The notes below the pieces were generated by a model that did not search any database, had not been told where the DNA came from, and saw only the letters and a list, made by a program, of their open reading frames with translations. Position numbers and translations under genes: made by a program. Of a stretch of DNA of 64,000 bases, positions 13,901 to 28,900 are shown piece by piece (the first letter of the stretch is position 1; the number at the start of each line of letters is the position of its first letter). This DNA comes from Heloderma charlesbogerti (lineage: Eukaryota > Chordata > Lepidosauria > Squamata > Helodermatidae), in NCBI GenBank assembly GCA_026122225.1, contig JANEZZ010000478.1, positions 596,102 to 660,101 on the forward strand. Direction: 5' to 3'.

Positions 13901-16900
13901 TTACATTTAAAGATCTCCTATCAAAAAGGGATTGCAGATCTGTTCTGACTTTGCAGCTTTGCACATTTTATTTGATGTACATAGTTATGACATCCAGAAA
14001 ATATTAGCAAAAACAGTGATAGTACTGGGTTGCTTGTCTTCCTTTAGACAACTGCCAAGGTCTCTGGTCTAGGCCTTATCTCATTTGAGTTCAACCCAAC
14101 AAACTTGTGATTAAATTTTCACCTGTATCCATTGTTTTCTGATTGCAGCAGCCATAAAATGTGTAAAGCTGGAGGGTTAATACCTTTTAAAAATCCTTAA
14201 ACTTCATCATAGGTACCATTAATGATGTTATTCTACACAGTCCAGGAATTAAGACAGTCTAGATTTCCAAGTGAAATACTAAGGAAAAAAAGAAACTATA
14301 CCAAGCAGGCTGCCATTCTGGCATTGCGACCACAGAACCAGCCCTCTTCCTTTAAATATTGGCACATTGGGAAACCCCATGTTCCCTGAATCCCATCTGC
14401 AGAAGAAAGTGAAACAAAGCATTAAATTAAAAAAAAAATCTAAATTGATTATTGAGAACACATTAAAGCATTATAAAAGAAGTTTAAATGCTATTAAAGT
14501 TTAACAACACAAAACAACAATATGAAAAATATACTTTATTTAATGAGGGGCCGGCATCTAAAAAATACATTTTCTCAAGATTAGCTATTATTTCAATTTT
14601 AAATTTAATACCTTGCATAATAGGATTATTTTAAAAAATGATACACCACCACATCGTTCAGTATAAACAATTTATTATAAGCTTTCAGCAAGTTAGCCTA
14701 GAATAATGGCTCTTGTTTAATAGATGGGGTGTTTTCTGTTTCTCATCACGCTAATGGCCCAAGACCAAATATTCCTGGAAGCACTGTATGGAAAAACCAT
14801 GTTGAGAGGGACCAGTCCTTGTGGTAAACATGTTCATATGAATGACAGTACTTTCACCTTCAGCACCCATTTGCATCAAAGCCATTGCTGTTGTCCTAGC
14901 CTTGTAAGCCTCACCTTGCCTCTTGCCCACACTGACGTAAAAATCCTTTCCCTACCTTGCCACCTTAAAACCCTTCATCCAACCCACTGCCACACAATAT
15001 AGATGCTGTGAAGGAACAGGGAGCAAGCTAGACTATATAATTCATGGGCTGCATGGCCTAGTGGACCCTCCCTGCTTCTAAAAAATATATATGGGTGCCT
15101 GATACTTCTCCATCATCCTTGATGGGAATGTTTCTAAGAAAGAAATCACTAAAAAGAGAGTATCTTTTAATTATCAAAGTAATAAATTATCAATGTAATA
15201 AATATTTTGGAAGGAAGCACTGGCTTTACTATTTCCTTCATAAACAAGTGTGGGAATACAGAATTATATATATCGCTGTATAGAATTACAGTATATTATA
15301 GTAGCACACCATAAATAAGATAGCTTTAAAAAACCAAACAAGGTTAAGTCCCACCAATTCATGGAAGATCCAGATTAAAGTCATTGACACCAATTTCAAC
15401 TTAAGGTCCAGCTGCCTGTGGTTTCTGTTGCTTTCCCTGAAAGGAAAACTATTTGTGACTGATAAATATAAATGGGATGAAAAGTCCCTTTTAAAGCCTC
15501 TTTTTCACCAAATTTTGGGCAGGGGAAACATAGCTGATCCGTCTATACATTCTGCATTGTGTCAGGCTGCTGAAAACATTTGAGTCACAGAAACCCTATA
15601 TTTGTTGCCAACTACACCCATTAATCAAGGCAAATTTCAGTCTATAATTCAAACATTTTCTTGATTAATTACACTACCTAGTCTTCCTTGCTCCTTTTTC
15701 AGCAGTGATCTTTGGTGAAGGATTTTTGGAGGAAAGGAAGAAGTGGAACACAGCATTATCTTACTCTTCCATGCTCTCCTTTATTTGACCTGGTTAGCAT
15801 CTAACAACAACCCATAGGTTAAAAAATCGATGGGTTGTCATGCAAGAGCGAGATAGAGCTCTGGTGTTAGGTTTGTTGTTGGGTTAACGGCTGGGTTGTT
15901 TAGCTGCTAAACAACCCAGCGGTAGAGGTTTGGACATCATGCTCAGCAGGAGCTGATCGTGGGTTGCTGAGTCAATTGTGGGTTGCGGAGTAAAGTGGAA
16001 GAGGTGGATGCACTGAAGGCAGCACACCTGCATGTCCCCGACAACCCATTGGTTTTTAAACGGATGGGTTGGCATTACATGTGAACAGCCCAATACGTTG
16101 AGTAAGATGTGTACAAATGCAAAGCATGTATGAGGTATTACAGCAGAAGGATATTTTGGTATATGACTTAAAGAATCAGGTCCTGAGGATAATTCATGCC
16201 CTTCTAAAACAATTAAAAGTCCCACTGGCTTTTAAAAAGAAAACATGCCATATTCTTCACCACAATGTAATTACAATGCAAATCAATAGGCTGGCCACAA
16301 AGTGAGAGAAAATTAGGCTAGCTCCTAAGTGTTAGTTCAATATATATTGAAGTCTACAAATTCAACATTCAAAAAACCTTCTGAAAATTGATTTGTATGG
16401 AATATTTAACAAACTTATAAAAACTGTTCTAGTCTACTGAAAGAATATCAAGACACTTATTCATTAAAGTGATACCGCTCAAGTGCAACTCAACTTCCCC
16501 CACTGCAGATTTGCCTACAGCAATAAATACAAACTGAAAATACACACAGTCTTATTTCATTGTAGTATTAGAAAAACAGGAATACCCCAATACCTTGGCC
16601 AACTATTCAGGAATCTAATTAACATGTGCAGCAAAATTACAGCCACACAAAAAGTAACAACTGTTATTATCGCTGCTACCTATAACACTACTCAGCAATA
16701 AACACATACTATTTAAAACTGTACATTTACAGACATAAAAGAACAATAATAAATTGTGACTGAAAGCACCTTGTGGCTTTTTATAAATTAAATATTAAGT
16801 AGCAGCATGAATGTGCAATTTGGAATATATTATTCACATTTATATTCTAACTTATTTGCTAAAGAGCTATCAAGGTGGCGCACAGCAGTTTAAAACAACA

Positions 16901-19900
16901 AAACTTAAAAAAAACACAAGAACTTTTAAAAAATAAAAGGTTAAAACAAGTACATAATTTAAAGCCCTAGATTAAAAAGATGCATCTTCATGCCCTTTTT
17001 AAAATTTAAGAGTGGGAACCAATTGAAGCTCTTGAGGGAGCATATTCCACAGCTCAGGAATGACCCAGGAGAAAGCCCATTCACAAGTGGCTGACAAATG
17101 GGTGACCTCAAAAGAGCCTCTCCTTCAGATACTAATACCTGGAAAAGTTCATAATGCTACAGGCAGTCCCTTAGATAGCCAGGTCCTAAGCCATTTAGGG
17201 CATTAAAGGTTAAAACCAACACTTTGAATGGCACCCAGATAGCAACGGGCAACCAATGCAGGTCTTTCAAGGCAGGTATAATATGGTCCTGATACCCTGC
17301 ACCAGTTAGTAGCCTAGATACTACATTTAATGTCACAAAGTATGAATGTAACGTGTATTAGTGATAAGGATTAATTGTATTTCATAGGAGTGCTATTCAT
17401 AATAATCTGTGTATGCTGAAGTGTAAGTGAATAGCAATAGAGTACTTAAAGTACTCTATTTTACTTAATATTGTACTTAAAGTACAACTATTGTACTTAA
17501 AGTACAAAAATGTGTTTTTAGAACTGGAGAAAAAAAGCTAGCCACAGGTGGGATGGTTAATTCTTAGAAGTAAAAAGCTCATTACCACATGAGGAGATGG
17601 AACTTCACAATGGTGCTTCAGAAATAAGCTGTAAGCCTGGCTGCATTAGAGAGAGGCCCTCCTGAGGTCATGAGTAGAAGGTATGACTGAGTCCAAAAAG
17701 TCAAGGTGTATAGATGTGATTAAGATAAAAGTACGAGAGCTGTTGCTAGGTAGAATGTTATAAGTAGTAAGATTTTGACAAGGTTGACCAGAGAGATTCT
17801 GGGAGAACAAGAAGCCTACTAAATATGATTACCTAAGTTCTGCCAACCATGCCTGCCAGATAGTTAACTATAAAATTTTAATGATGACTGCTTTGTTGGT
17901 TGAGAGGAATACAACTTTATTTTTTACTAAATAATATGCTAGTCACTATTTCTATTATGCTTCTAATCATCTTAATTGCATTGAATGTAATGTGTTTTGC
18001 TTGTTTCATCATTGAAAAGTTTTAATACTGTTTGAGCAATAAATATGTATTATATGGTACCACTTTGTGATATTTGGCTTGAGGGATGTCTCAGGGACAA
18101 CAACCCATAAATTACTTCTTGAAGCCCAGAACACTCAGCTGGGATTTACACATCTGTTGCTGAGTGGGGTCTGTCCACTGAGCCGCTCTTTTCTCTCTTA
18201 GGTGAATCACAGACACACATGTTCAGGTAAGAGAAACAAGCTACTCAGATGGAGTGGGAATGGGTCTCCTCTCTCATTTATACCAATTGTAAGTTCTGGA
18301 CACTCTTCAAAGGTATCCCCACTGCAAGTCTAAACATGATGTAACCAAGGCATGGATAACTACTGCGAAGTCAGACCTACTTGGGAAGGGTCACACCTGG
18401 TGCACCAAGTATAATTGTGCAAATGTATTCCTTGCCACCTTCACCACCTGAAGATCCATTGGCAGCTTAGGAAAAAGGAGCACTCCCAAGCTACAAACTT
18501 GAACCTTCAGGGGGAACACAACCCCTTCCAGAACAGGTTGAATCTCAATCTCCAAGGCTGGACTTTTTACTGACCAACAAGACCGCTGTTTAACTTCAGC
18601 TTGCTTAGTCTCATCCAGCCCATTATTGAACCCAGGCAACATTCAACGGTTTCAACTGCTTCCTTGGTTTCATCCGATGAAGAGCAACAGAGCTGACCAT
18701 CATCAGCATATTGGTGACACCTCTCCAAATTTCCTAATGACCTGTCCCAGTGGTTTCATGTAAAAGTTAAATAACACGGGCGACAAGATAGAACCCTGTG
18801 GACACCACAGGCCAACAGCCATGGAGTTGATCAGTAATGCCCCAGCACTGTCATTTGGACATGACCTGGCAGAAAGGACTGAAACCATTGAAAACAGCAC
18901 CCCCAAGGCCCAGCCCTACCAGGCAGTTCAGAAGGATACCGTGGTCAATGGTATGGAAAGCTGCTGAGAGGTCCAGGAGAAATAATAGGGTCATGCTCCC
19001 CCCATTCAGTTTCCAGCATAGGTCATCCACCAAGGTGACCAAAGCAGTCTCAGTCCCATGTCCTCTGAGAAATGCATTCCACAACCGGGGTTCCATGAAA
19101 GAAAAGGCCGTCTTCTTAGTAGCCACCCACCTCACTTCCGTTGGTGGAGGCTCCTGGAGAAGGACTGCTGAAGACTATCTTAGGGTCTGGGCAGGTATAT
19201 ATAGGAGGAGACGATCCATATACTGATGGATTCCATCAATATGACCTGCCCTAATATTGGAGTCTAAGTCAAGGTGAATCTAAGCAACTTTATTTGCAAA
19301 AAAATGAAGCAAATGGTTCACAGCAAGCCATGAACTACTCAAGCTCCCCCTGTCCAGCATCCTGACAAAAGAGACCTCACACAGTATTGAAAAGTACTGC
19401 CAGCGTATTCTGTGTGGTCATGATGGTGCCAGATAAGTAAGCTTTCTTTGCTATCCTCACCACCACAGTATAGGACTTTAAATAGTCTTTCACCCATGTT
19501 CAGGTGGATTCAACCTGAATTTTTCTCCAACAGCACTCTAGCCAACGTCCTTCCTGTTTCATTGCCCTCAACTCCCTGTTAAACCAGGGAGTTGATCTGG
19601 CTCTACCAGGAGGGAGCAGGTGCTTGGGAGCAATATAAGGAGATTAAACTATATTCAATGTAAATATATGTGTGTGTATTCTTCAAAGTTCTAAGATGCC
19701 TTCTATCATGTCAGAAACATTGTCTGCCATTGTTTACATATAGTATACAACTATCCCAAATAAAAATAAAACAATGCAGAACTCTCAAGGGTCTTGAAAA
19801 ATGGATGTTTATTTACACATTTTCAAAGTTAGCCAAACTTTCACCTTAGCTTGTGTCCTGATTGGTTTTTTGTATTTTACACTTATTTCTGTTGTGTACA

Positions 19901-22900
19901 ACTGTATACAGTCTTTATTCACACATGAGATATTAAAATTAAGAAAGAACCCAAAGTATGTTCAGGATTCATTTCTAACTACTTCTGGGAAGCAATGGAA
20001 TGCCGCAGGGCAAGAAATAAAATTTATGCCAAACCTGCCAAAAATTTATAACTGACTGAAGATCAGATACAGCTGTCAGTGTAAATTTGTCAGGGCTTGC
20101 CAAGCACATTGAAAAATTTCTGTATTAATCATACACTTATTAGCAGGGACTGCTTTGGGATGCAAGATAAACAGTGAAGGGTGCCTTGATATGGAAACTA
20201 TATCTCATATGCAACTGAATTCACACGGCTGGCACCAACAGCTTATCAGTTGTTGTTTTTTAATTACAAAGATTACTAAACTTTTAATTACAAAGTCACC
20301 AAAAATTGTATTCAGGCCTGGGTGGTTTATAGCATATTACTGACTAAGCTTTTTAAAAAGCAGACAATAAAGGATGCAGCAGAACCCATCACCTACATTT
20401 TTATTATTTTCTTATAGGTAAACCCTACCTTTTCCCTAAAGCAGATCAATGTTTCCTGATTTTGAGTTTAATAGCGCTAAATGTCATTAATATAAAAATA
20501 TTAACCTGAAATGCTTAGAAGCAAGAAACACATTAATTTTTAAAACAAACTTGGGTCACAACTCCACACAGAGTTAGGCTTGCTTAAGTCCAATTAAATC
20601 CATGAGCTTAAGTATATCTAAATTGTAGCCTTAAGCTACAATTCTAGATGTAGTTACTTCCTTGTATGAAAGGCTGTACCAACCCAAGGAAATACAAAGA
20701 ATGTAGACTGTGGTACCGAATACAGAATTCCTGATATTCTGCCAGCTTTGATTAAAAAAAAAAATCAAGCAAGTTTCTAACTGCTGAAATATCAGGAAAC
20801 AGAAGGATGTCTGATTAAGATTTGATCATCATCTACCGAGTCCTGAAATGCAAATGAGAGATGAGCACCACTTCCCAGATTGCATAGTAAATTCATGACA
20901 TAACGTTAAAAAATACTGGATACACAAACTAACTTCTGTGGCTATTTGCACTTGCAGTGAATGGGTCCAGAAAGCCATAGAAGACCTGAGGGTATTACCT
21001 CACTTCTGAAGTATTGTGATCGTACATCTTTCTTGTACCACTCATGAAGTATTGCCTGCCTCCCAATACCCAGACCAAACCTACACAATATAAAAAGTTA
21101 TAAGCCCCCTAAAGCAGACCCATTAGCTTTGCATCCCAAGTTTGTTGCATCAATATGGAATATTTCTTAAATGCTGAATAGTTTACAGTTTACTGCACAC
21201 CTTTAACTACAATCTGGAAGTTTTAAGCAGTTTATTTTCTAGGAGGGTGGAAAGCATGCAAAGCCTTAATCTGAAAGCCAAATATTGAGTTTACTCTCTA
21301 AAATGTAATATATAAAATAAGCTGCTTTAGAAGTACACAAATATAAACACAAAGTTTAAAAACGAAAACAGATTTTGAAGTTATGCTTGGAAGACATAAA
21401 ATCTTTCATATAAAAAAGTTATATGAAAGGTCTATTATAAGATCCCACATATTAATCATGTGCAATTAATCATTTTAATTAAGTATTCAGACAGAAAAGG
21501 TGACTTCTTATTGCTGGAATATCAAGTATTAAATAAAGCCATGAGGACTGTGATGCTATGGATACCACAGTGCACACATCCCACCTAGATTGACAGACAG
21601 ACAGACAGACAGACATCATTCCTTGCAGAAGTATTCACCCCCCTTTGACTTTTCCACATTTTGTTGTGTTACAACCTGGAATTAAAATAGATTTAATTAG
21701 AATTTCTTGTCACTGATCTACACAAAATAGTCCATAATGTTGAATTGGGGGGAATATCTACATATTTTACAAAATGGTTTACAAATAAAACCCTGAAAAG
21801 TCTGGGTTGCATAAGTATTCACCCCCATTTCTGTGACACCCCTAAATAAGCTCTGGTGCAACCAACTGCCTTCAGAAGTCACATAATTAGTTGGAGTCCA
21901 TTTGAAGCAATTCAAGTGTCACATGATCTCAGATTAAATACTACAGTTTCTGGAAGGAGTTTGTTGGACAGCATATGTAAACCGAACAGCATCAGAAGAC
22001 TAAGGTGCTTTCAAAACAAGTCTGGGATAAAGTTCTGAAGAAGCACCAAATCAGGGTTGGGTTATAAAAAAAATATCCCAAATGATGAACATCCCCTGGA
22101 GCACCATTAAATCCATTATTACAAAATGGAAAGATTATGGCACAACCGTGACTCTGCCTAGAGAGGGCCGTCCACCAAAACTCAGTGACTGGGTAAGGAA
22201 GACATTAGTCAGAGAAGCAACCAAGAGGCCAATGGTAACTCTGAAGGAGCTGGAGAGATCCACAGCTGAGGTGGGAGGAACCGTCCATGGGACAACTACC
22301 ACCCAGATGCTCCACAAAGCTGGGCTTTATAGAAGAGTGGTTAGAAAAAAGCCATTGCTGAAAAAAACCCGTATCAAATCCCGTTTGGATTTGGCAAAAG
22401 GCACATAACAGACACAGCAAACATGTGGGAAAAGGTTCTCTACTCCGATGACACCAAAAGTGAACTTTGAGGCCTTATTGTAAAATGCTAAGTGTGGTGC
22501 AAGGCCAACAGTGTTCATTGCCCTGAGAACACCTTCCCCACGGTGAACCGTGGTGATGGCAGCTTCATATTGTGGGGATGCTTTTCATCGTCAGGGACTG
22601 GGAAACTGGCCAGGATTGAGAGCAAGATGGATGGAGCCAAACACAGGGCAATTGTAGAAGAAAACCTGTGTCAGTCTACAAGAGGACTGGGGCGGAGGTT
22701 CACCTTCCAGCAGAACAATGATCCTAAACACACAGCCAAAGTTACACTGGAGTGGTTTAAAAACAAGAATTTGAATGTCTTAGAACAGCACAAAGACCAG
22801 ACCTCAATCTGATTGAGAATCTGTGTCAAGACTTGAAAATTGCTGTTCACCAATGGTCCCCATCCAACCTGACAGACCTTGAGCAATTTTGCCAAGAAGA

Positions 22901-25900
22901 ATGGACAAAAACTGAAGGATCCAGATGCACAAAGGTAGAGACTTACCCCCAAATAGTCATATAATAGCTCATAAATAATTTATACTCATAAAATAAATAA
23001 TTTATACTCATAAATAATAGCTGTAATTGCTGCCAAAGATGCTTCTACCAAGTATTGACTCAGAGAGGTGAATACTTATGCCACCAACAAATGCCAGTTT
23101 GTTTTTGTTTAATTAACTTTTGTGCCACAATAAAAATATTTTGCACCTTCAAAGTGAGAGGTATGTTGAATAAATCAAATGGTAAAAATGCCTATTAAAT
23201 CCATTTTAATTCCAGGTTGTAACACAAAAAAATGTAGAAAGTTGAAGGGGGGTGAATACTTATGCAAGGCACCGTATATATTTAAAAAGCTAATGTGCCC
23301 TCTTTCTTTAAGCTGTTTAAAAACACCACTCTTAAGACATTTAAAAGATCTTGAACATTACATAAAGACACTTCCCAAAGTGTGGCCAAGACCCATGGCC
23401 AATAGTCAAAATGATAAAAGACTGTCACACTGATCCTAAACATGTTTACTTTTCACCAAGCCTGATTTCAACAGTAGTGACAAAAAGAACATAACCAAGA
23501 TGTTAATTTGGCCAAGGAGCCAGTCTCTTTGTCTTGGTGCCAGTTCTGAGATGTCAAAACTATTATTGTGAGAATCAAGAGTGGCTGACTATTGTGTAGG
23601 GAAGGGCTGTTCCTGCTCTCATGCCGGAGTTAAATCATGCCTTGTAGAGGAGGGTGGCAGAGCTCTGAAGACTAAGTAGGGCAGCAGGAGTAGTGAACCT
23701 TGTTTTGTTGGGCGTTCTACATATACTGCATGTCCTAGGTATAACCTATTCTAGGGGTAGGCAATGTGGTGCCTGTGGGCGGCAATGTGCCTCCAACACC
23801 TTTCTTGGCACCCACTAAGGTGCTCTACCCCTCCCACTTAAAATAAATAAATAAACATGATTTCTTACCTGCAGCTGAGATTACTGTGAAACAGGTTTCT
23901 GACGGTGCCAAAAACTGATGGTTCAAAGGAGTTATTTAATGTGTTGGGGCTCCGACCCCACCTCTGCCTTGTAGAGGCAGAGTCTGTGGGTCAGGTTACT
24001 GGTCCTTTGCCACACCTCCATGGCAGCCATTTTGTGAGGGTGCCCAGGACAGTTTCTCAAATTGTCAAATGTGCCCATGGCCCCAAAAAGTGGCTTACCT
24101 CTGGCCACTCTCTTGTTGCAGCATTATCACTAGCCATAGTAGGAACAGACTCAAATGGCAAAGTCTGCACATGTATTTTAAAAAGGTTGTCTTCATTTTC
24201 CTTAATTTAATTTGGCTGTGGTTATATGTCAGATTCATATAGCATTCACTGTTAATGAAGCCAGGAAGGAAGCTTTACTGGGGCTTGATTGGAACTTAGG
24301 TCTCAGGCACTCCTGAGTAAAAGGCACTCCGAGCCGCCGCAACCACTTGGGCCTCCAGCGACAATGATGGATCTAGGAGTACCCCCAGACTACGGACCTG
24401 ATCTTTCAGAGGGAGTGCAACCCCATCCAGAACAGGCAATGAGCCTATCTCCCGGACCCGGGAACCACTCCCCCACAGGGCTTCCATCTTGCCAGGATTC
24501 AGCTTCAGTTTATTGACTCTCATCCAGCCCATTACTGAGTCTAGGCCCTGATTCAGGTCTTGCACAGCCTCTCCTGATTCAGATGTCACAGGGAGATAGT
24601 GCTGCATGTCATCAGTATACTGATGGCATTTAGCTCCAAATCCCCTAATGACCGCTCCCAGCAGCTTCATATAGATGTTAAACGACACTGGGAACAAGAT
24701 GGTACCCTGTGGCACCCCATAGCTCAATTGCCAAGGGGCCAAGGAATAGTCACCCAGTGTTACTCTCTGAAATCGGCCCTGTAGGTAGGACCGGAACCAC
24801 TGTAGCACAGTGCCTCCAATACCCAGCCCATGGGGTCGATCCAGGAGGATAACATGGTCAATGGTATCAAAACCTGATGAGAAATCGAGCAGAATTAATA
24901 GGGTTGCACTCCCCCTGTCCATCTCTCGATAAAGGTCATCCACTAGGGCGACCAAGGCTGATTCAGTCCCGTAATCAGGACAAAACCCAGATTGAAATGG
25001 GTCTAGATAATCAGTATCCTCCAAGAGTGCCTGCAGTTGGTCCGCCACAACCCTCTCAAGTACCTTCCCTAGAAAAGGGGTATTTGTGACTGGGTGGTAG
25101 TTGTCTAATACTGTTGGGTCCAGAGTGAGCTTCTTCAGGAGTGGCCACACTACTGCCTCCTTAAGGACAGCAGGGACCACCCTTTCCCATAGGGAAGCAT
25201 TTATCACTACCTGGACCCACCCAGTCATACCCCCTCGGCTAGCTTTTATTAGCCAGGAGGGACAGGGATCAAGAGGGCACATGGTCAGTTGCATTATTGC
25301 AAGCATCTTGTCCTCATTATCAGGCCGTAACAACTGGAATTGATCCCACAAAATCGGGCAGATGGTGGCATCAAACACTTTGACTGGTACCGCACTAACA
25401 ACAGCATCAAGGTCGCTGTGGAGACAAGCAATTTTGTCCTCAAAGTGCGATGCAAAAAGGTCACAGAGGGTCCTCAACTGGACCAGGGCCCCATTTACGG
25501 GGGAAGATGTTAACAACCGCTGGACCACCTAGAAGAGCTCCACTGGATGGCTACTTGAGGACTGCAGTGTAAATAAACCTTCTTTCCTGCCTGCACTGCC
25601 ATGCAGTAGGCACGATAATGCACTCTAGAGCATGGTCGGTCGTCTTCACTTCGAGTCTTGCGCCATCATGCAATATACTCATCTGCCTAACAACATTCCC
25701 TTCCAGCATCCACAGTGTACACCACTGTGCCTTGGTCCCCATCATCTATCTGTCAAATTTTTACTTACGTGTCATAAACTTGTGGCTGGTGTTCATTTCT
25801 CTCCCCTGCTTTGGTCTCTCTTTCTACTTCCTGTGTAGACTCAAATGCCCCACTGTCCTCATCTTTCTTTGTACCACCATTGAAAAGTACTGCACACTTC

Positions 25901-28900
25901 CAGTAGCCAAACTAAAGAGAGAAAGTCTATTTCATCATGCTTCAAGGTGTTCATTTTCTCCCCTTTCTGAACAGATAATATTATGGCCATTTTGTGTATG
26001 TGTATGCCAATGGATATCATGCTGAAGACCCCAGACGCAAATAGATGGCACTATATAAATAATAACACAATACATAAGAACGTAAGAGCATACTAGGTGA
26101 CACAAGTAGGACATGAGTGCAACAGCACCTTTCTACTCGTGTTCCCCAGCAACTAGTATTAAGATGTATACTGCCTCTGATACTGGAGGTAATATATAGC
26201 CACCATGACTAGCAGCCATTGAAAGTCTTACTCTCCATAATTTGTCTAATCCCCTTTTAAAGTCATCCAAATTGGTGCCCACTACTACATCTTGCGGCAG
26301 CAAATTCTATAGTTTAACTATGTACCGTGTGAACAAATACTTTTTTTATCTGTCCTGAACTTCTCACCAATCAACTTCATGGAGTTTTAGTATTATGAGC
26401 GAGAGGGAGAAGAAATGTCTCCCTATCCACTTTCTCGACACCATGCATATTTTTATGCACCTCTATCATGTTCCCCCTTGCTCAGCATTTTTCTAAGCTA
26501 GAGAGATCCAAACGCAGTAAATAATATAACTGTTTTATATTATTATAATAAAAAATAACAACAGCGGTGCTGAAATGTGGTGGCAAATCACTGTTTTTTC
26601 CCTGTGCCTAGCAAGTGCTAACGACGCTGCACTAGCATTGGTTTATGCAAGTGCAACATCATTAGCACTAGTTGTGACAGTATTGGATACTGCCCTATGT
26701 GTTTATTCACTGTTCTTGTTTTTGATTCTCTGAAGGTTTTTGAAACAAATACATTCTAGCATCCTCATACATGAGGTAAATTAATGCCCTAGCCATTAAT
26801 TTACATACATAACGTTGCATTGACAGCATCATATTCATAAATATAATTATCAGCTATATTAACTTAAAAAGGTAAAGGTGCCCCCAACCAGTCGTGTCCG
26901 ACTCTAGGGTGTGGTGCTCATCTCCATTTCTAAGCCGAAGAGCCAGCGCTGTCCGAAGACGCTTCCGTGGTCATGTGGCTGGCATGACTAAACACCGAGG
27001 TGCACGGAACGCTGTTACCTTTCCCACCAAAGCGGTACCTATTTATCTACCTGCAATTTCTTGCTTTCGAACTGCTAGGTTGGCAGGAGCTGGGACTGAA
27101 GACGGGAGCTCACTCCGTCACGCAGCACTCAGGTCTCGAACTGCTGTCCTGCTGACCTTCCGGTCTGCAATTCAGTGTCTTATTTGTAATTCAAGCTTTT
27201 GTAATAAATCACTAATGATGCTAGAGTGAATGGAGGTGCACACTGCCAAAGTTAGTTCCAACTGTCCATTAGACATGAATCTAGATTGCTGTATGTATCC
27301 TTTCAAGATATGACAGAAACACTGGCTTTCATTTATTCAGTGAAGGAAAACTTCTGTCTTTTTCTATGCTTCAAAGAAAAAAAATACAAATACAGATTAA
27401 AACCAGAATTTTGAATTTCTCCTGTACTGTTCCTTCAACAAAAACCCTCCATATTTTGAACTGGTCACTTTGTGGGAGAGACTGTCAGACAGCCACAAAA
27501 CTGTCAGTGAAATATAATAAGGTAAAGATTTTTAAATGCTTCAACATACATGTTGGTTAAAAACATCTGTTATGTCCTTTACAGCCATGTGTCAGATATC
27601 TCACAAATTGATTTAAACACTGCAAAGATGTCCCATACAGCAATATTTAGAGATGGGATGGAAATGAAATCAAGTGCTTTGAACTTTTGTTTGGAACTTT
27701 TCATGAGTTATCATGGTATCAGAATAACTTGTTTTTAGAGGGATATTATGAGAAACAGAAGAAGATTCTTTCATTGCTCCGAGAGAGTTAGACACACAAA
27801 ACTCATGTTCTCCATCATACTCTACTATTAAGGAATGTGTAGTCTCTTTATGTGTCAGCAGAACTGAACTGACCCTTTCCAAACCAGGAACACAATCTAA
27901 CAAAAAGTTAAGCATGCGTAAGATGACTAAAATCAATGGGTATGCACATGCCTAACTCTGTTGGAATGCAGCCAAGGAGACTTTCAATATTCCATTTCTA
28001 TGCCCATTCATTTAGAATCTAATTTTTGTCCTTCTACTGTTTTTATTACAAGAGATACCACAATTGCCCCTCTAGAATTTAAATTTATGATTTTTGACAG
28101 TACGTGTAAAAGCAAAGCAACATATATAAAAACAGAAGTTTTTCCCACTGCAGTAATGAATAAATCTTTTAGTAAACTCCAAGACAACACTGGATAGGTT
28201 TTGTATTTTTCCCATTTCAGATCATAGTTAAGTATAAATAAAGTTTCTTTAAACTGTAAGAGAAATCCTCTGAAATTATTTTCTCCCTTACAATACACAT
28301 GCACTGTTACCTACAACACTCTTAAACTTCTGTACATGCATTTATACTGGTTGCTTTCCCATGGGGCTAAACCAGCTTAAGTAGCATTCACATTTTCAGC
28401 CATAATCTTCTAATGCTAACCTCAAAATGCCACACCCTGAACTTGAGTTGTTACTTTTTAAAGAAATGATTGCAAGCAGCAACAATTTTCTCAAAGCAAT
28501 ATACTTATTGTATGATGAATTAATGTGATGTCGTTATGTGTACACTGCTAAGAGCAAAATCTGATATAAACTTTGAGGATGAAAAAACTATGATGAACAA
28601 AACACATTTTTGATAGACGTGGTGTATAAGCAGCTATTTTTATAATCACATTAAACCATTCAGCATTAATAAGCCTATGATCAGTACAAATATTGAAGAA
28701 AGTAGCAAAACGTGATAGCCAGAGGGCATTTAGAAGTGAGACTTCCAGAAAACATAATTAAAACCAGTCAAAAAAAAATGTAAATGAAAGAAACAAATGA
28801 CATTTACTAAAGTTTTTTTTTTTTTTTAAACTTGATTCAGGTAGAGAAGGGCTGTTGTACCTTTCTGAATTTCATGCTCCTCGGACAGCAGATGGTAACA

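Larger units (their letters stand above)
7427..14301. other. METTL25 intron 6
   Basis: Contains the Tc1-like element and microsatellites. 7430-8550, 8650-10870 and 12900-14300 carry no recognisable gene, RNA or repeat apart from short AT-rich runs. Confidence 0.65.
14397..28860. other. METTL25 intron 5
   Basis: The largest intron (14.5 kb). Contains the elements listed between 15805 and 27165. I see nothing in 14400-15800, 16100-16840, 19660-21590, 25570-26070 and 27170-28800. A T16-type homopolymer sits at ~28812-28827, next to exon 5. Confidence 0.65.

Noticed and set aside
21590..21615. CRISPR-like or regulatory repeat
   Set aside because: Simple (GACA)n microsatellite in a vertebrate intron.
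26894..27229. 111-codon plus-strand frame
   Set aside because: Lies inside the plus-strand SINE copy; same explanation.
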